Positions 17,565-25,813 of a stretch of DNA of 64,000 nt are shown here, piece by piece; position 1 is the stretch's first letter, and every line of letters starts with the position of its first letter. Made by a program: the position numbers and the translations under genes. Where the stretch lies: contig NZ_BMRC01000020.1 of assembly GCF_014648435.1 (NCBI RefSeq), forward strand, positions 66,425 through 130,424. The letters are read 5' to 3'. The DNA comes from Nonomuraea spiralis (lineage in GTDB: Bacteria > Actinomycetota > Actinomycetes > Streptosporangiales > Streptosporangiaceae). The notes under the pieces were generated by a model. That model had not been told where the DNA came from. It saw only the letters and a list, made by a program, of their open reading frames with translations, and searched no databases.

Positions 17565-19334
17565 CTACTCCTTGGTCGTCAGGCCGAGGATCTGGCCGAG
17601 CGCGGCGCTCAGCGCCGCCTCCGGATCGTCCGCCGCGGTGGCGGACCGCCAGGCGACCATGTGGTCGGGACGGACCAGGAGAGCCCCGTCCTCCGCGACC
17701 TCGGAAAGGGCGCGGTAGTCGCCGTAGCTGTCCTCGAATTCGCAACCACGGCCGATCGAACGGACGCGGACGGGCACACCGAGGCGCTCGGCGACACGTT
17801 CGGCCGCCTCCCGCCAGGCCGCGCCGTCGACGCCGGTGAGCAGGGTGAACCGGCCCCGGCCGCACAGGTCGAAGGTGGAGACGCGTTGCTGGTCCTTGGT
17901 CAGCCACACGTGCGGCAGGTGGCGTCCCGGACGGGTGGAGGCGAAGTGGTAGATCTCCTCGTCACGCGGCGCGGGCTGCTCGGGTGTGCCGTCGGGGACG
18001 ATCGCGCCGGAGGTGTAGTGCTGGTTGGTCTCGACGCCGTGCGTGTTGAAGCACATGATCGTGGCCCGCAGCGCGGCGTCGAAATCCTGCCGCCGCTCGG
18101 CGCCCTCGGCCGTCGGCCGCAGCAGGGCGTCGAGGGCGTCCCGCAGTTCCGGCGCGCCCGAGGCGGGCGGCAGGCGCAATGCCATGAAGATCGGCGGCAT
18201 CAGCCCGTCGCTGCGCTTGGCACGCTGGACGATCTGCTTGGCGACCGGCAGCCGCTCGTCCCGGTAACTGTCGAGCAGCGCCGGCGCGGCTTCGCCGCGC
18301 AACACCATCGCGAGCTTCCAGCACAGGTTGTAGCTGTCCTGGATGGAGGTGTTCGACCCGAGGCCGTTCATGGGCGAGTGCCGGTGCACGGCGTCGCCGA
18401 CGCAGATGACCCGGCCGGCCATGTTGTCGGTGGCGTAGACGTCGTTGACCGCCCAGGTGGAGATCGACTCGACCTTCACCGGCACCTGGTCGTCCCCGAT
18501 CAGCTGGTGCGCGATGCGCACGCCGTCCTCCTCGGTGAGTGAGGGACGCCCGGCGTTGACGTCGTACCCCCACACACCGACCCATTTGGTCCACGGGCGC
18601 ACCATGCGCAGCACGCCGATGCCGTTGCCGTCGTGACCGACGCCCGGCTGAACGAACCAGTACATGTCGCCCGGACGGTGTTCGACGAAGCGGGTGAGGT
18701 CCGCCTCGAACACCACGTTGATCGAGCCGCCCAGGCCCATCTTGCCGACCAGCGGCAGGCCCGCCTGCGCGGCGACGGTCGAGTTGCCGCCGTCCGCGCC
18801 GATCAGGTACTTGCTGCGGATGCCGTACTCCTGGCCGGTCAGCCTGTCCTTGACCAGGGCGGTCACGCCGTCGTCGTCCTGCGTGAACGTCAGCAGCTCG
18901 GTGTTGAAGCGGACGGACGACCCGCGCGAGGCGGCGGCGTTGACCAGGATGGGCTCCAGCACGTGCTGCGGCAGGTCGCACACGGAGGTCGGGCTGGCGA
19001 GGTCGTGCTCGGCCTTGAAGTGCGGATGGGTGTACCAGGTGCGCAGGCGGCCGAGCTCCTGCCCGGCGAGGCTGGTGGCGTACACGTGCTCGCCCATCAG
19101 GTGTTGCGGGGTCGCGTTCCTGGTCACCTCGCCTTCCAGCCCGAGGTCGCGCAGCACCTCGACGCCGCGCTGGTTGGTGATGTGCGCGCGAGGCGTGTTC
19201 GAGACCCCGGCGTACTTGTTGAGCACCACGTTGGCGATGCCGTACGTCGACAGCAGCGCCGCGGCGGTCGCGCCCGCCGGGCCGGCACCGACGATCAGCA
19301 CGTCCGTCTCCACGACGGGGGTGAGGGTTTCCAT
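17565..19334 (-). CDS. Phenol-hydroxylase-type FAD monooxygenase (TfdB/MhpA-like)
   Basis: A 589-aa aromatic hydroxylase, full length for the 2,4-dichlorophenol 6-monooxygenase class. Motifs: DVLIVGAGPAGATAAALLS (FAD), LIGADGGNSTVAAQAG (DG motif, about 170-185) and VICVGDAVHRHSPMNGLGSN (GD motif, about 300), then the C-terminal thioredoxin-like domain with FTLLTGVDGAAW. It would ortho-hydroxylate a phenol to a catechol for the extradiol dioxygenase encoded directly upstream (25 bp gap). Part of the aromatic operon read from about 21.1 kb leftward. Confidence 0.87.
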   Translation of the reverse strand: METLTPVVETDVLIVGAGPAGATAAALLSTYGIANVVLNKYAGVSNTPRAHITNQRGVEVLRDLGLEGEVTRNATPQHLMGEHVYATSLAGQELGRLRTWYTHPHFKAEHDLASPTSVCDLPQHVLEPILVNAAASRGSSVRFNTELLTFTQDDDGVTALVKDRLTGQEYGIRSKYLIGADGGNSTVAAQAGLPLVGKMGLGGSINVVFEADLTRFVEHRPGDMYWFVQPGVGHDGNGIGVLRMVRPWTKWVGVWGYDVNAGRPSLTEEDGVRIAHQLIGDDQVPVKVESISTWAVNDVYATDNMAGRVICVGDAVHRHSPMNGLGSNTSIQDSYNLCWKLAMVLRGEAAPALLDSYRDERLPVAKQIVQRAKRSDGLMPPIFMALRLPPASGAPELRDALDALLRPTAEGAERRQDFDAALRATIMCFNTHGVETNQHYTSGAIVPDGTPEQPAPRDEEIYHFASTRPGRHLPHVWLTKDQQRVSTFDLCGRGRFTLLTGVDGAAWREAAERVAERLGVPVRVRSIGRGCEFEDSYGDYRALSEVAEDGALLVRPDHMVAWRSATAADDPEAALSAALGQILGLTTKE

Positions 19335-19359
19335 GTCAATGGCTCCTAGAAGGGTGACG

Positions 19360-20220
19360 TCAGTGCCGGTGGCCCCAGAGATCGGGGCCGGGGATCTCGG
19401 TGACCTGCCAGGTCGCGTCGTCGATGAGGACGCCGCCGCTGCCGAACTCGGTATGCACCCCGACGGGGGACTCCGCGTAGAAGGAGAACATCTGGTCGTT
19501 GCTGTGCCGGCCGAGCGTCATGGTGACCGGGACGTCGCGGTCGAGCACGAGGTCGTAGGTCCGGCCGACCTGGTCCATGTCGGGGACCTCCAGCATGAAG
19601 TGGTGCAGGAACGGCTGGTGGATGCCGAAGAACGGGCCGTCCACGAAGGCGATGCTGTGGTGGCGCGGGTTCGTGTGCAGGAACGTGGCCTGGAACGGCA
19701 CGCGCATCGTGTCGCTGATCTTGAAGCCGAGGACGTCGGTGTAGAAACGTTGCTGGGCCGCCACGTCCGGGCTGGCGAGCACGACATGGCCGAGGCCGAG
19801 GTCGCCCGTGACGAACCGCTCGATGTCCCGCGCCGAGGTGAACTGCCCCTCACCCTGCGAGGCCCCGTGGAACAGCTCGACCCGGTTGCCCGCGGGGTCG
19901 AGGAAGTGCGCCATGCCGGCCACGCGGCGGATCTCCAGCTCGCGCTGCGTCGCCTGGTGGGCCACGACGCCGTGGTCGCTCAGCTCGTCGAGCGCGGCGC
20001 TCAGCGAGTCGGCGTCGGCGATCTCCCAGCCGTAGTACGCGCCGCCGTCCTGCTCTCCCGCCTCGACGGTGACGCGGTGGTGCACGTCGTCGATGCGGAA
20101 GTGGGTGGCGCCGTCCTCTCCCGCGACTCGCTGCATGCCGAGGATGTCCGTGGCGTACGTGGTGAAGGCGTCCGGCTCGCGCGCGGACAGGCCGAGGTAG
20201 CCGAGCTGCTTGATGTCCAT
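19360..20220 (-). CDS. Extradiol ring-cleavage dioxygenase (two-domain VOC, BphC type)
   Basis: A 286-aa type I extradiol dioxygenase made of two vicinal-oxygen-chelate domains. The iron ligands fall where expected in the C-terminal domain: His145 (LGLGHVVLASPD), His207 (FLHHFMLEVPD) and Glu258 (VHTEFGSG), matching the His146/His210/Glu260 set of BphC-type enzymes. It cleaves a catechol next to the hydroxyls (meta cleavage). Its neighbours are a phenol hydroxylase making the catechol and a C-C hydrolase taking the product. AGGAG lies nine bases before the ATG. Confidence 0.92.
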   Translation of the reverse strand: MDIKQLGYLGLSAREPDAFTTYATDILGMQRVAGEDGATHFRIDDVHHRVTVEAGEQDGGAYYGWEIADADSLSAALDELSDHGVVAHQATQRELEIRRVAGMAHFLDPAGNRVELFHGASQGEGQFTSARDIERFVTGDLGLGHVVLASPDVAAQQRFYTDVLGFKISDTMRVPFQATFLHTNPRHHSIAFVDGPFFGIHQPFLHHFMLEVPDMDQVGRTYDLVLDRDVPVTMTLGRHSNDQMFSFYAESPVGVHTEFGSGGVLIDDATWQVTEIPGPDLWGHRH

Positions 20221-20246
20221 GCCTGATGTCTCCTGGTCGTACGAGG

Positions 20247-21080
20247 TCAGAACGCGTCGGTGAGGAAGCCGCGCAGCAGCGCCGCGTACTGGGCGGCGCG
20301 CTCGATCTGCACCCAGTGGCCGCAGTGGGGGAAGATGTGCAGTTGCGCGTTGGGCAGGTGCTGCTGCAGGAAGACGCTGGAGTCGGGGGTGACGAAACGG
20401 TCCTCACGGCCGTGCACGATGAGGAACGGGTGGGGCATCCGGCGCAGCGCCGACGGCGGTACGGCCATCTCGGCGGGGGAGGAGGAGAAGAAGCGCTCGA
20501 ACGAACGCCGCACCTCGGGCCGCATGACCTCCTTGTAGCGCGTCTCGGTGATCTCCGAGATCGACGTGCCCAGCGCGTCCTCGTCGAAGACGAACCACTT
20601 GGTGAGGTTCTCCAGCGCGCTGATCGTCGGATCCTTGTAGAAGGACACCATCCGCATGACCTCGGGCGTCGGCTGCGAGTGCCCGCCCGCGCTGCCCATC
20701 AGGGAGATCCGGGCGAAGCGCTCCGGCGCCGTCATCACCAGGTGCATGGCGAGCGCGCCGCCCATCGAGTTGCCGACCAGGTGCGCCCGCTCGATCCCGC
20801 GGACGTCCATCAGAGCGAGCACCTGCTCGACCCGCATGCGCATCCAACCTGTCAGGCTGTCCGGCATGTCCTCGGGATGGTCGGTGCGGCCGTAGCCGAC
20901 GAGGTCGGGAGCCAGCACGTGATAGTCGTCGCTCAGGGCGGGAATGAAGCCGCTCCAGTTCGACACCGCGTTGGCGCCGGGGCCGCCGCCGTGCAGCAGA
21001 ATTACGGTCTCGTGGGCCTCGTCGCCGCTTTCCAGGAAGAAAGTGGAATAGCCATGGGTTTCGACGGTGCGCTCGGTCAC
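20247..21080 (-). CDS. Meta-cleavage product hydrolase (MhpC/BphD-like)
   Basis: A 277-aa alpha/beta hydrolase. The oxyanion signature of this subgroup, VILLHGGGPGANAVSNWSGF, is present; the nucleophile elbow is LVGNSMGGALA (Ser about 104), the acid is in HGREDRFVTPDSS and the His in HCGHWVQIE. Such enzymes hydrolyse 2-hydroxy-6-oxo-2,4-dienoates formed by extradiol cleavage. The GTG at 21080 follows GGAAGGAG by nine bases; a longer ATG start at 21113 would add residues with no family likeness. It is the promoter-proximal gene of the operon and is divergent from the PucR-type regulator. Confidence 0.9.
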   Translation of the reverse strand: MTERTVETHGYSTFFLESGDEAHETVILLHGGGPGANAVSNWSGFIPALSDDYHVLAPDLVGYGRTDHPEDMPDSLTGWMRMRVEQVLALMDVRGIERAHLVGNSMGGALAMHLVMTAPERFARISLMGSAGGHSQPTPEVMRMVSFYKDPTISALENLTKWFVFDEDALGTSISEITETRYKEVMRPEVRRSFERFFSSSPAEMAVPPSALRRMPHPFLIVHGREDRFVTPDSSVFLQQHLPNAQLHIFPHCGHWVQIERAAQYAALLRGFLTDAF

Positions 21081-21317
21081 TAGAATGGGCTCCTTCCCGT
21101 CAGGTACGGGCATTGCTCAGGATGTGCAGTGATCGGGTGAACGGCCGGGATCGGGCCCGCCAGGCGACGGCGGGACTTGGCCTTTTCACCCCTCGCATTG
21201 CTAACTTGTGCGCTGTCGCACCACCGTAGACAGACACCCTGTTGAAGCGCTTCGTACGATCTGTCGCTATTTGTTGGTGCCGATCCGACGTTGTGTCGCA
21301 GGAGAGGAGCAACCCCG
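21081..21317. promoter_or_regulatory. Divergent control region of the aromatic operon and PucR-type gene
   Basis: These 237 bp lie between the hydrolase and regulator starts. They contain a dyad GTGCGCTGTCGCAC (21208-21221), a perfect palindrome GAAGCGCTTC (21244-21253), and three copies of TGTCGC at 21214, 21262 and 21294. Any could be the regulator's site; none can be chosen from sequence alone. GGAGAGGAG at 21301-21309 is the ribosome site of the regulator gene. Confidence 0.45.
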
Positions 21318-22478
21318 GTGAGCCTTGATGACGCCGTCCAAGATCTGGCTGATCGCCTCGGTGTGGCGCTGGTGGTGCTCGACCACGACCTGAAGATCGC
21401 GGCGTTCAGCGTCCATGACACCGACGCCCGGCTCGCCCGGCTCGCGCGGTTGCTCGCGGGCTCGACGGCGCCGGTGACGAAGTCGCTGGTCAAGGAGCAT
21501 CGGCTGCACCACGCCAAGCATGGTGTGCGGGTGCCTCAGGACGACGGCGAGCTGGTCGTCCTGCCGTTGCGTCACGAGCAGCAACTGCTCGGCTACGTCT
21601 ACTACGTCGAGGATCGGGAAACGCCGTGCGTCGACGACCTCGAAGTCCTGGAATCCGCCGCGCCGGAAATGGGCGCGCTGCTCTCGTTGCGGATCTCCGA
21701 ACGCAGGCACGGCAAGGAGAATTCGAGGCACCTGCTCGCGGCATTGCTCGGAGGATCGCCGGAGGCCCGCTCGAAGGCGGCCGAAACCCTCGTGCGGGAC
21801 GGCCTCATCGATGATGTCGAGAATTACTCGGTTCTCGTTCTCCAGGCCCCGGAATCGTCGCCGAAGTCGGTGACGCGACTTGCCGTCGAGGCAACTCTTG
21901 AATTCACCACGAGATCGACGACCGTGAAGATCGTCGGTGCCGTTCTCGGGGCCGAGGGAATCGTGCTCTTTCCGCGTCCGGTCAACCACGACAGGCTTGA
22001 ACGCGCACTCGCCGGGCCCGACCTGGAAGAGGTCGTGGCGGGCGTGGGCAGCGTGAAACCGTCGTTGACGGAGGCGGTGGACTCCTACCACGAGGCCCAG
22101 CTCGCCTCCCGCGCCTCCCGGCTGGATCGGCACCGTTACGGCAAGCGGGTCTTCTGGCAGGATCTCGGCATCGACCGCCTGTTCCTGCAACTGCCGCTCG
22201 ACCGCCTGACGCCGGGCCAGCTCCCCGCCGGAGTACGACGCCTGCTGAACGCGCCCCACGGCGTCGAACTCGCGATGACCCTGGAGGGCTACCTCGACAG
22301 CGGCGGCGAGATCCAGGGCACGGCACGACGCCTGCGCATCCACCGCAGCACGCTCTACTACCGGCTTGACCGCATCCGCGAGGTCATCGACTGCGACATC
22401 ACGGACGGGGCGGTCCGCCTGGAACTGCACGCCGGTCTTCGCATCGCCCGCCTGGCCGGCCTATGGCCACACAAGTGA
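21318..22478 (+). CDS. PucR/CdaR-family transcriptional regulator of the aromatic operon
   Basis: A 386-aa protein. The N-terminal half is a GAF-like sensor (LGVALVVLDHDLKIAAFSVH ... QQLLGYVYYVEDRE); the centre has the GGDEF-like CdaR region, and the C-terminus is the PucR HTH (LEGYLDSGGEIQGTARRLRI, HRSTLYYRLDRIREV). The GTG at 21318 with GGAGAGGAG upstream is chosen. Regulators of this class control aromatic and purine catabolism genes, and the divergent position makes the operon at 12.3-21.1 kb the likely target. Its 3' end overlaps the convergent SDR frame by 18 bp. Confidence 0.87.
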   Translation: MSLDDAVQDLADRLGVALVVLDHDLKIAAFSVHDTDARLARLARLLAGSTAPVTKSLVKEHRLHHAKHGVRVPQDDGELVVLPLRHEQQLLGYVYYVEDRETPCVDDLEVLESAAPEMGALLSLRISERRHGKENSRHLLAALLGGSPEARSKAAETLVRDGLIDDVENYSVLVLQAPESSPKSVTRLAVEATLEFTTRSTTVKIVGAVLGAEGIVLFPRPVNHDRLERALAGPDLEEVVAGVGSVKPSLTEAVDSYHEAQLASRASRLDRHRYGKRVFWQDLGIDRLFLQLPLDRLTPGQLPAGVRRLLNAPHGVELAMTLEGYLDSGGEIQGTARRLRIHRSTLYYRLDRIREVIDCDITDGAVRLELHAGLRIARLAGLWPHK

Positions 22479-23174
22479 GTCCCCGGCGCCCACGCTCAAG
22501 CTGTGACATCGACCGGAGAGCCAGGCGGGGCGACCTCGAACGCGACGACGTGCTGCCCCCGGCGACACACACGGCCACCGCCTGCGCTGCTCGGGGCGGT
22601 GGCCACGTGTGGCGGCGTCGTACTCGCCGCGGAACGCGGTGGACACCGGCCCTGGGTTGATCAGGACATATCGGGTACGGCTGGCCGCCCGTTCGGCGGT
22701 GAAGGCGACGCCGAGCAGGTCGTTGGCGCGCCCGGCCTGCATCTGGGCCGCCACGCCGTCGTAGCCGCGTTCGAGCATCGGGTCGTCCCAGTGGATGCGG
22801 CCGATCGGGACGCCAGGCCCCGACACGTTGACGACGACCCCGGGACCGGTCAGACCGTGGCTGAGCAGGTGGCGGCTCAGGTACTCCAGGGCGAAGGTGG
22901 CCTCGAAGCCCTCGGTGGTGACGAACCGGGCGGAACGGAAGTAGCGGGCGCACAGCACAAGTGCGTCGACGGCCGGATAGGCGGCGTTGAGCTCGTCGAC
23001 GACGCGCCGGTTCTCGCTGACCAGGCTCAGGTCAGCTGCGATGAAATGGGCGCCGGGCAGGGCTTTGCCCTTGTCGCGTCCGACGATGACGACAGTGTCG
23101 CCGCGGCGCAGGTAGGTGCGGGCGAGCTCCCTGCCCATCCCGTCGGTGCCACCGGTGATCACGAGGGTCTTCAC
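22461..23174 (-). CDS. Short-chain dehydrogenase-like protein with altered 3' end
   Basis: A 237-aa frame. The N-terminal Rossmann motif TLVITGGTDGMGRELARTYL, LVLCARYF and the VINPGPVSTAFRG-like segment (LINPGPVSTAFRGEYD) are SDR features. Two things are off: the YxxxK site is replaced by MQAGRANDLLGV, so normal catalysis is doubtful, and after about residue 185 the protein turns into an Arg-rich sequence (RGHRPEQRRRWPC) with no family likeness, where a strong hairpin also lies. The original 3' end was probably lost. The GTG start overlaps the upstream MFS stop (GTGA), so it is co-translated with the exporter. Confidence 0.6.
   Translation of the reverse strand: MKTLVITGGTDGMGRELARTYLRRGDTVVIVGRDKGKALPGAHFIAADLSLVSENRRVVDELNAAYPAVDALVLCARYFRSARFVTTEGFEATFALEYLSRHLLSHGLTGPGVVVNVSGPGVPIGRIHWDDPMLERGYDGVAAQMQAGRANDLLGVAFTAERAASRTRYVLINPGPVSTAFRGEYDAATRGHRPEQRRRWPCVSPGAARRRVRGRPAWLSGRCHSLSVGAGDSLVWP
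22573..22604. terminator. Hairpin inside the 3' part of the SDR frame (probable terminator)
   Basis: Ten-base arms GGCCACCGCC (22573-22582) and GGCGGTGGCC (22595-22604) with a 12-base loop, extended outward by a partly paired ACAC/GTGT. It sits about 95 bp past the regulator stop and within the abnormal tail of the convergent SDR frame, so it probably ends the regulator transcript. Confidence 0.6.
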
Positions 23175-24562
23175 AGGGATGCCTTTCCGGTCAGAGCGGG
23201 TTCACGCGCGGGCAGGAGCGGGACGACGGCGAGAATGATCACGATCATGGCGAGGGTGAGCCAGAAGATGCCGTGGAAGCCGGTGATCGGGTCACCGGCG
23301 ATCTGCAGGACGAGAGTGACCAGGACGACGCCCAGCGCGGCGCCGAGCTGGTTGAGCATGTAGAGGACGGAGCTGCCCTGAGCCACCAGCGGGCCGGGCA
23401 GGCTGCGGTAGAGCGACCCCATGGTCGGAGCGCTGAAGCAGCCCATGCCGAGCCCGATCGCCAGCGCGGCGAGCACGGGCCAGATCTCGGCGGTGTCGGC
23501 GCCGATGCGGGTGAAGGCCAGCGCGCTGAGCCCGGCCAGGATCGCGCCCGCCGTGGCCAGGCCGCGCGCGCCGAACCGGTCCGACAGCCGTCCGGCCAGC
23601 GGCATGGCGATCGCCCCGCCCAGTCCCACGGGAGCCATCAGCAGCCCGGCGGTCAGTACGCCGTGCCCGTGTGCCTGCTGGTAGTACAGCGGCAGGGTGA
23701 ACAGGGTGGCGAAGTTGGCCAGGCCGCCGAGCCCCATGATGGCGACGCCGGCGACGAAGCCTCGGTTGGCGAACAGCCTGGGCTCGATCAGGGGCGGCGC
23801 GCCGCGCTTCCGCAATGCGTGCGCGGCGTAGCCGGCGATCAGCGCCGCGCCCACGAGCAGCGGGAGGGCGACCTGCCCGCCTTGTTCGGCCGACTGCGAC
23901 AGGGCCAGCACCAGAGCCGCGAAACCGGGCGCGAGCAGGGCCAGGCCCAGGACGTCCAGCCGGGTCCGTACGTGGTCCGCCGGCCTCTCGTCGGGCACCA
24001 CGCGCCGCGCGAGCAGGTAGGCGAGCATGCCGACGGGCACGCTGAGCAGGAACATCCAGCGCCAGCTCAGGGCATTCAGTACGGCGCCGCCCGCGACCGG
24101 CCCGAGGACGGGCCCCAGCGACAGCACGACTCCCATCAACCCCATCACCCGTCCGGCGTGTCGCGGTCCCGCGGCACGGGCCAGCAGGATCAGCACCAGT
24201 GGGTCCAGGATCCCGGCGCCGACGCCCTGGAGGGCCCGGAAGGCGATCAGGCTGCCGACGTTCCAGGCCAGCCCCGCCGTCAGCGAGCCCGCCGCGAACA
24301 CCACCAGGCCCGCCAGCCAGAGCCGTTTGCCGCCGAACCTGTCGACCGCCCATGTGGTGAACGGGATGGTGGCGGTGACGGCGAGCAGGAATCCTGTCGA
24401 GGCCCAGCCGACGGTGCTGAGCGAGGTGCCGAAGGCGGTGGCCAGGGTGCCGGTGGCCACGGCCGCCATCGTGCTGTTGAGAATGCCCAGCAGTCCGCCG
24501 AGCAGGATCACGGCGATCATCGCCAGGAGCCGGGGGGCCAAACGATCGTCTATTGAACTCAC
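23171..24562 (-). CDS. MFS multidrug exporter (DHA2/EmrB type)
   Basis: A 463-aa membrane protein with 12-14 hydrophobic helices. Signature parts are LNSTMAAVATGTLATAFGTS in helix 1, the drug-transporter motif region WAVDRFGGKRLWLAGLVVF between helices 2 and 3, and VLSLGPVLGPVAGGAVLNAL (motif C, antiporters). It should expel a hydrophobic compound with proton exchange. The GTG at 24562 (MSSIDDRLAP) is preferred over an ATG at 24598, which would leave almost no room for a promoter. It is divergent from the TetR gene at 24641, its likely repressor. Confidence 0.85.
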   Translation of the reverse strand: MSSIDDRLAPRLLAMIAVILLGGLLGILNSTMAAVATGTLATAFGTSLSTVGWASTGFLLAVTATIPFTTWAVDRFGGKRLWLAGLVVFAAGSLTAGLAWNVGSLIAFRALQGVGAGILDPLVLILLARAAGPRHAGRVMGLMGVVLSLGPVLGPVAGGAVLNALSWRWMFLLSVPVGMLAYLLARRVVPDERPADHVRTRLDVLGLALLAPGFAALVLALSQSAEQGGQVALPLLVGAALIAGYAAHALRKRGAPPLIEPRLFANRGFVAGVAIMGLGGLANFATLFTLPLYYQQAHGHGVLTAGLLMAPVGLGGAIAMPLAGRLSDRFGARGLATAGAILAGLSALAFTRIGADTAEIWPVLAALAIGLGMGCFSAPTMGSLYRSLPGPLVAQGSSVLYMLNQLGAALGVVLVTLVLQIAGDPITGFHGIFWLTLAMIVIILAVVPLLPAREPALTGKASL

Positions 24563-24605
24563 GGGTTCAACATAGTTATCCGATGCGTATGCATGCAACT
24601 AGTTC

Positions 24606-24621
24606 GTTCATCTCGATGAAC
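24606..24621. promoter_or_regulatory. Palindromic operator between MFS exporter and TetR genes
   Basis: GTTCATC-TC-GATGAAC, seven-base perfect arms around a two-base centre, lies 44 bp from the exporter start and 20 bp from the TetR start. Size and position fit a TetR-type operator that represses both genes. Confidence 0.6.
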
Positions 24622-24640
24622 CCACTGGTATAGTTTGCCC

Positions 24641-25282
24641 ATGACCACATCGCGCGGACGGATCGACAAGCGGCAGGCGATCCTGCGGGGCGCGTTCGCC
24701 GTGTTCGCCCGGCTGGGTTACGCGCAGGCCGGCGTCCAGGACATCGCCGACGAGGCGGGCGTGGCCAAGCCGACGGTCTACAACCACCTCACCGACAAGG
24801 CCACCCTGTTCAAGCACGCCGTCCAGCACGCGGCGCAGGCCATCCTGCAGCGGCGCCTGGCAGCGCTGGAGCCGCTCGTCGAACCGGGCGACGACCTGCG
24901 CGCCACCCTCGAAGGCGTCGGCCACGAGCTGCTGCGCCGGCACTGCGACGAGCACTCCTGCGCGCTGCGACGGCTGCTCTACTCGGAGCTCAACCGTTTC
25001 CCCGACATCCTCGACGTCGTCACCGAGTTCGGTCCGCACCGGCTCACCCAGGCGCTGGCCGATCGGCTGGCCCGCCTGATCCTGGCCGGGCGCCTGCGTG
25101 CCATCGACCCCGAGCTCGCGGCCGAGCAGCTGCTCGCCCTGCTCGTGGGCCCCTTGGAGGCGCGCAGCCGTATGGGCACCCGGGTCCTCGGCGACGATGA
25201 ACTGCGGGAGTTGGCCCGAGTCGCCGTCGGCACCTTCCTCCAGGCTCACGCCCCCTCCGAGCAGCAGACAATCGTTTCCTAG
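24641..25282 (+). CDS. TetR-family regulator of the MFS exporter
   Basis: A 213-aa TetR protein: HTH in IDKRQAILRGAFAVFARLGY and DIADEAGVAKPTVYNHLTDK, followed by a C-terminal domain of the AcrR/TetR_C class (HELLRRHCDEHSCALRRLLY). The ATG at 24641 is chosen over a TTG two codons upstream. Its head-to-head placement with a DHA2 exporter is the classical repressor-pump pair; the pump substrate is the likely inducer. Confidence 0.87.
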   Translation: MTTSRGRIDKRQAILRGAFAVFARLGYAQAGVQDIADEAGVAKPTVYNHLTDKATLFKHAVQHAAQAILQRRLAALEPLVEPGDDLRATLEGVGHELLRRHCDEHSCALRRLLYSELNRFPDILDVVTEFGPHRLTQALADRLARLILAGRLRAIDPELAAEQLLALLVGPLEARSRMGTRVLGDDELRELARVAVGTFLQAHAPSEQQTIVS

Positions 25283-25813
25283 AGTCGCGGGGCGGCGAAC
25301 TCCTTGCCCGGCCCCGAGCAGCGCTCCACCCTGCTGTCGGCGTACTCCCTGACATGACGAGGGAATGTGTGGAGCCTCAGGAGCCGTTGAGGCGCGACAC
25401 CTCGATCCGGACGGTTTCGAGGAGGGTCGTTCAGGGCGCGGCGGCAGGCCTCCATCAACTCCGGACGATTGCGAACCAGCAGAGCGCCGCAAGCCAGGTG
25501 AGTCGTGCCGGGTTGCGCCCGAGACAAAGCAGGACGCCCGCCGCGAACGCGCAGACACTCATCAGAAGGTCATCGCCGTGCGCGGCGACCTGCTCGGCGA
25601 CAATGGAGTTCGCTGCCGGCAGTCAGGTCCGTGCAATGCACGGCCACCACTCCGTGTGCCTGTCTGGCGCCTTCGATCGCAGACGCCGGCCCTCAGATCG
25701 CCGCGACGATTCCCGCCGGCGGCGAGAGGCCGGCGAGCCATCCCACAGGCGCGCGACTCACGCGATCTCCCCGGCCATCGCATCCATCCCGTTCGCCCGA
25801 GAACACGACTTCG
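25283..25813. other. 531-bp gap with only a possible membrane-peptide relic
   Basis: No full-length gene fits. On the minus strand, 25562-25455 encodes a 35-residue peptide containing a hydrophobic run (SVCAFAAGVLLCLGRNPARL, then TWLAALCWFAIVRS); the frame upstream is open for about 18 more codons (VAAHGDDLL) before a stop. It resembles the tail of a membrane protein more than an independent gene. The rest has no feature I recognise. Confidence 0.4.

Noticed and set aside
14414..18542. Very long plus-strand frames (up to 886 codons) over the aromatic operon.
   Set aside because: They result from high GC at third positions of the real minus-strand genes; composition is low in Lys, Ile and aromatic residues and no motif is present.
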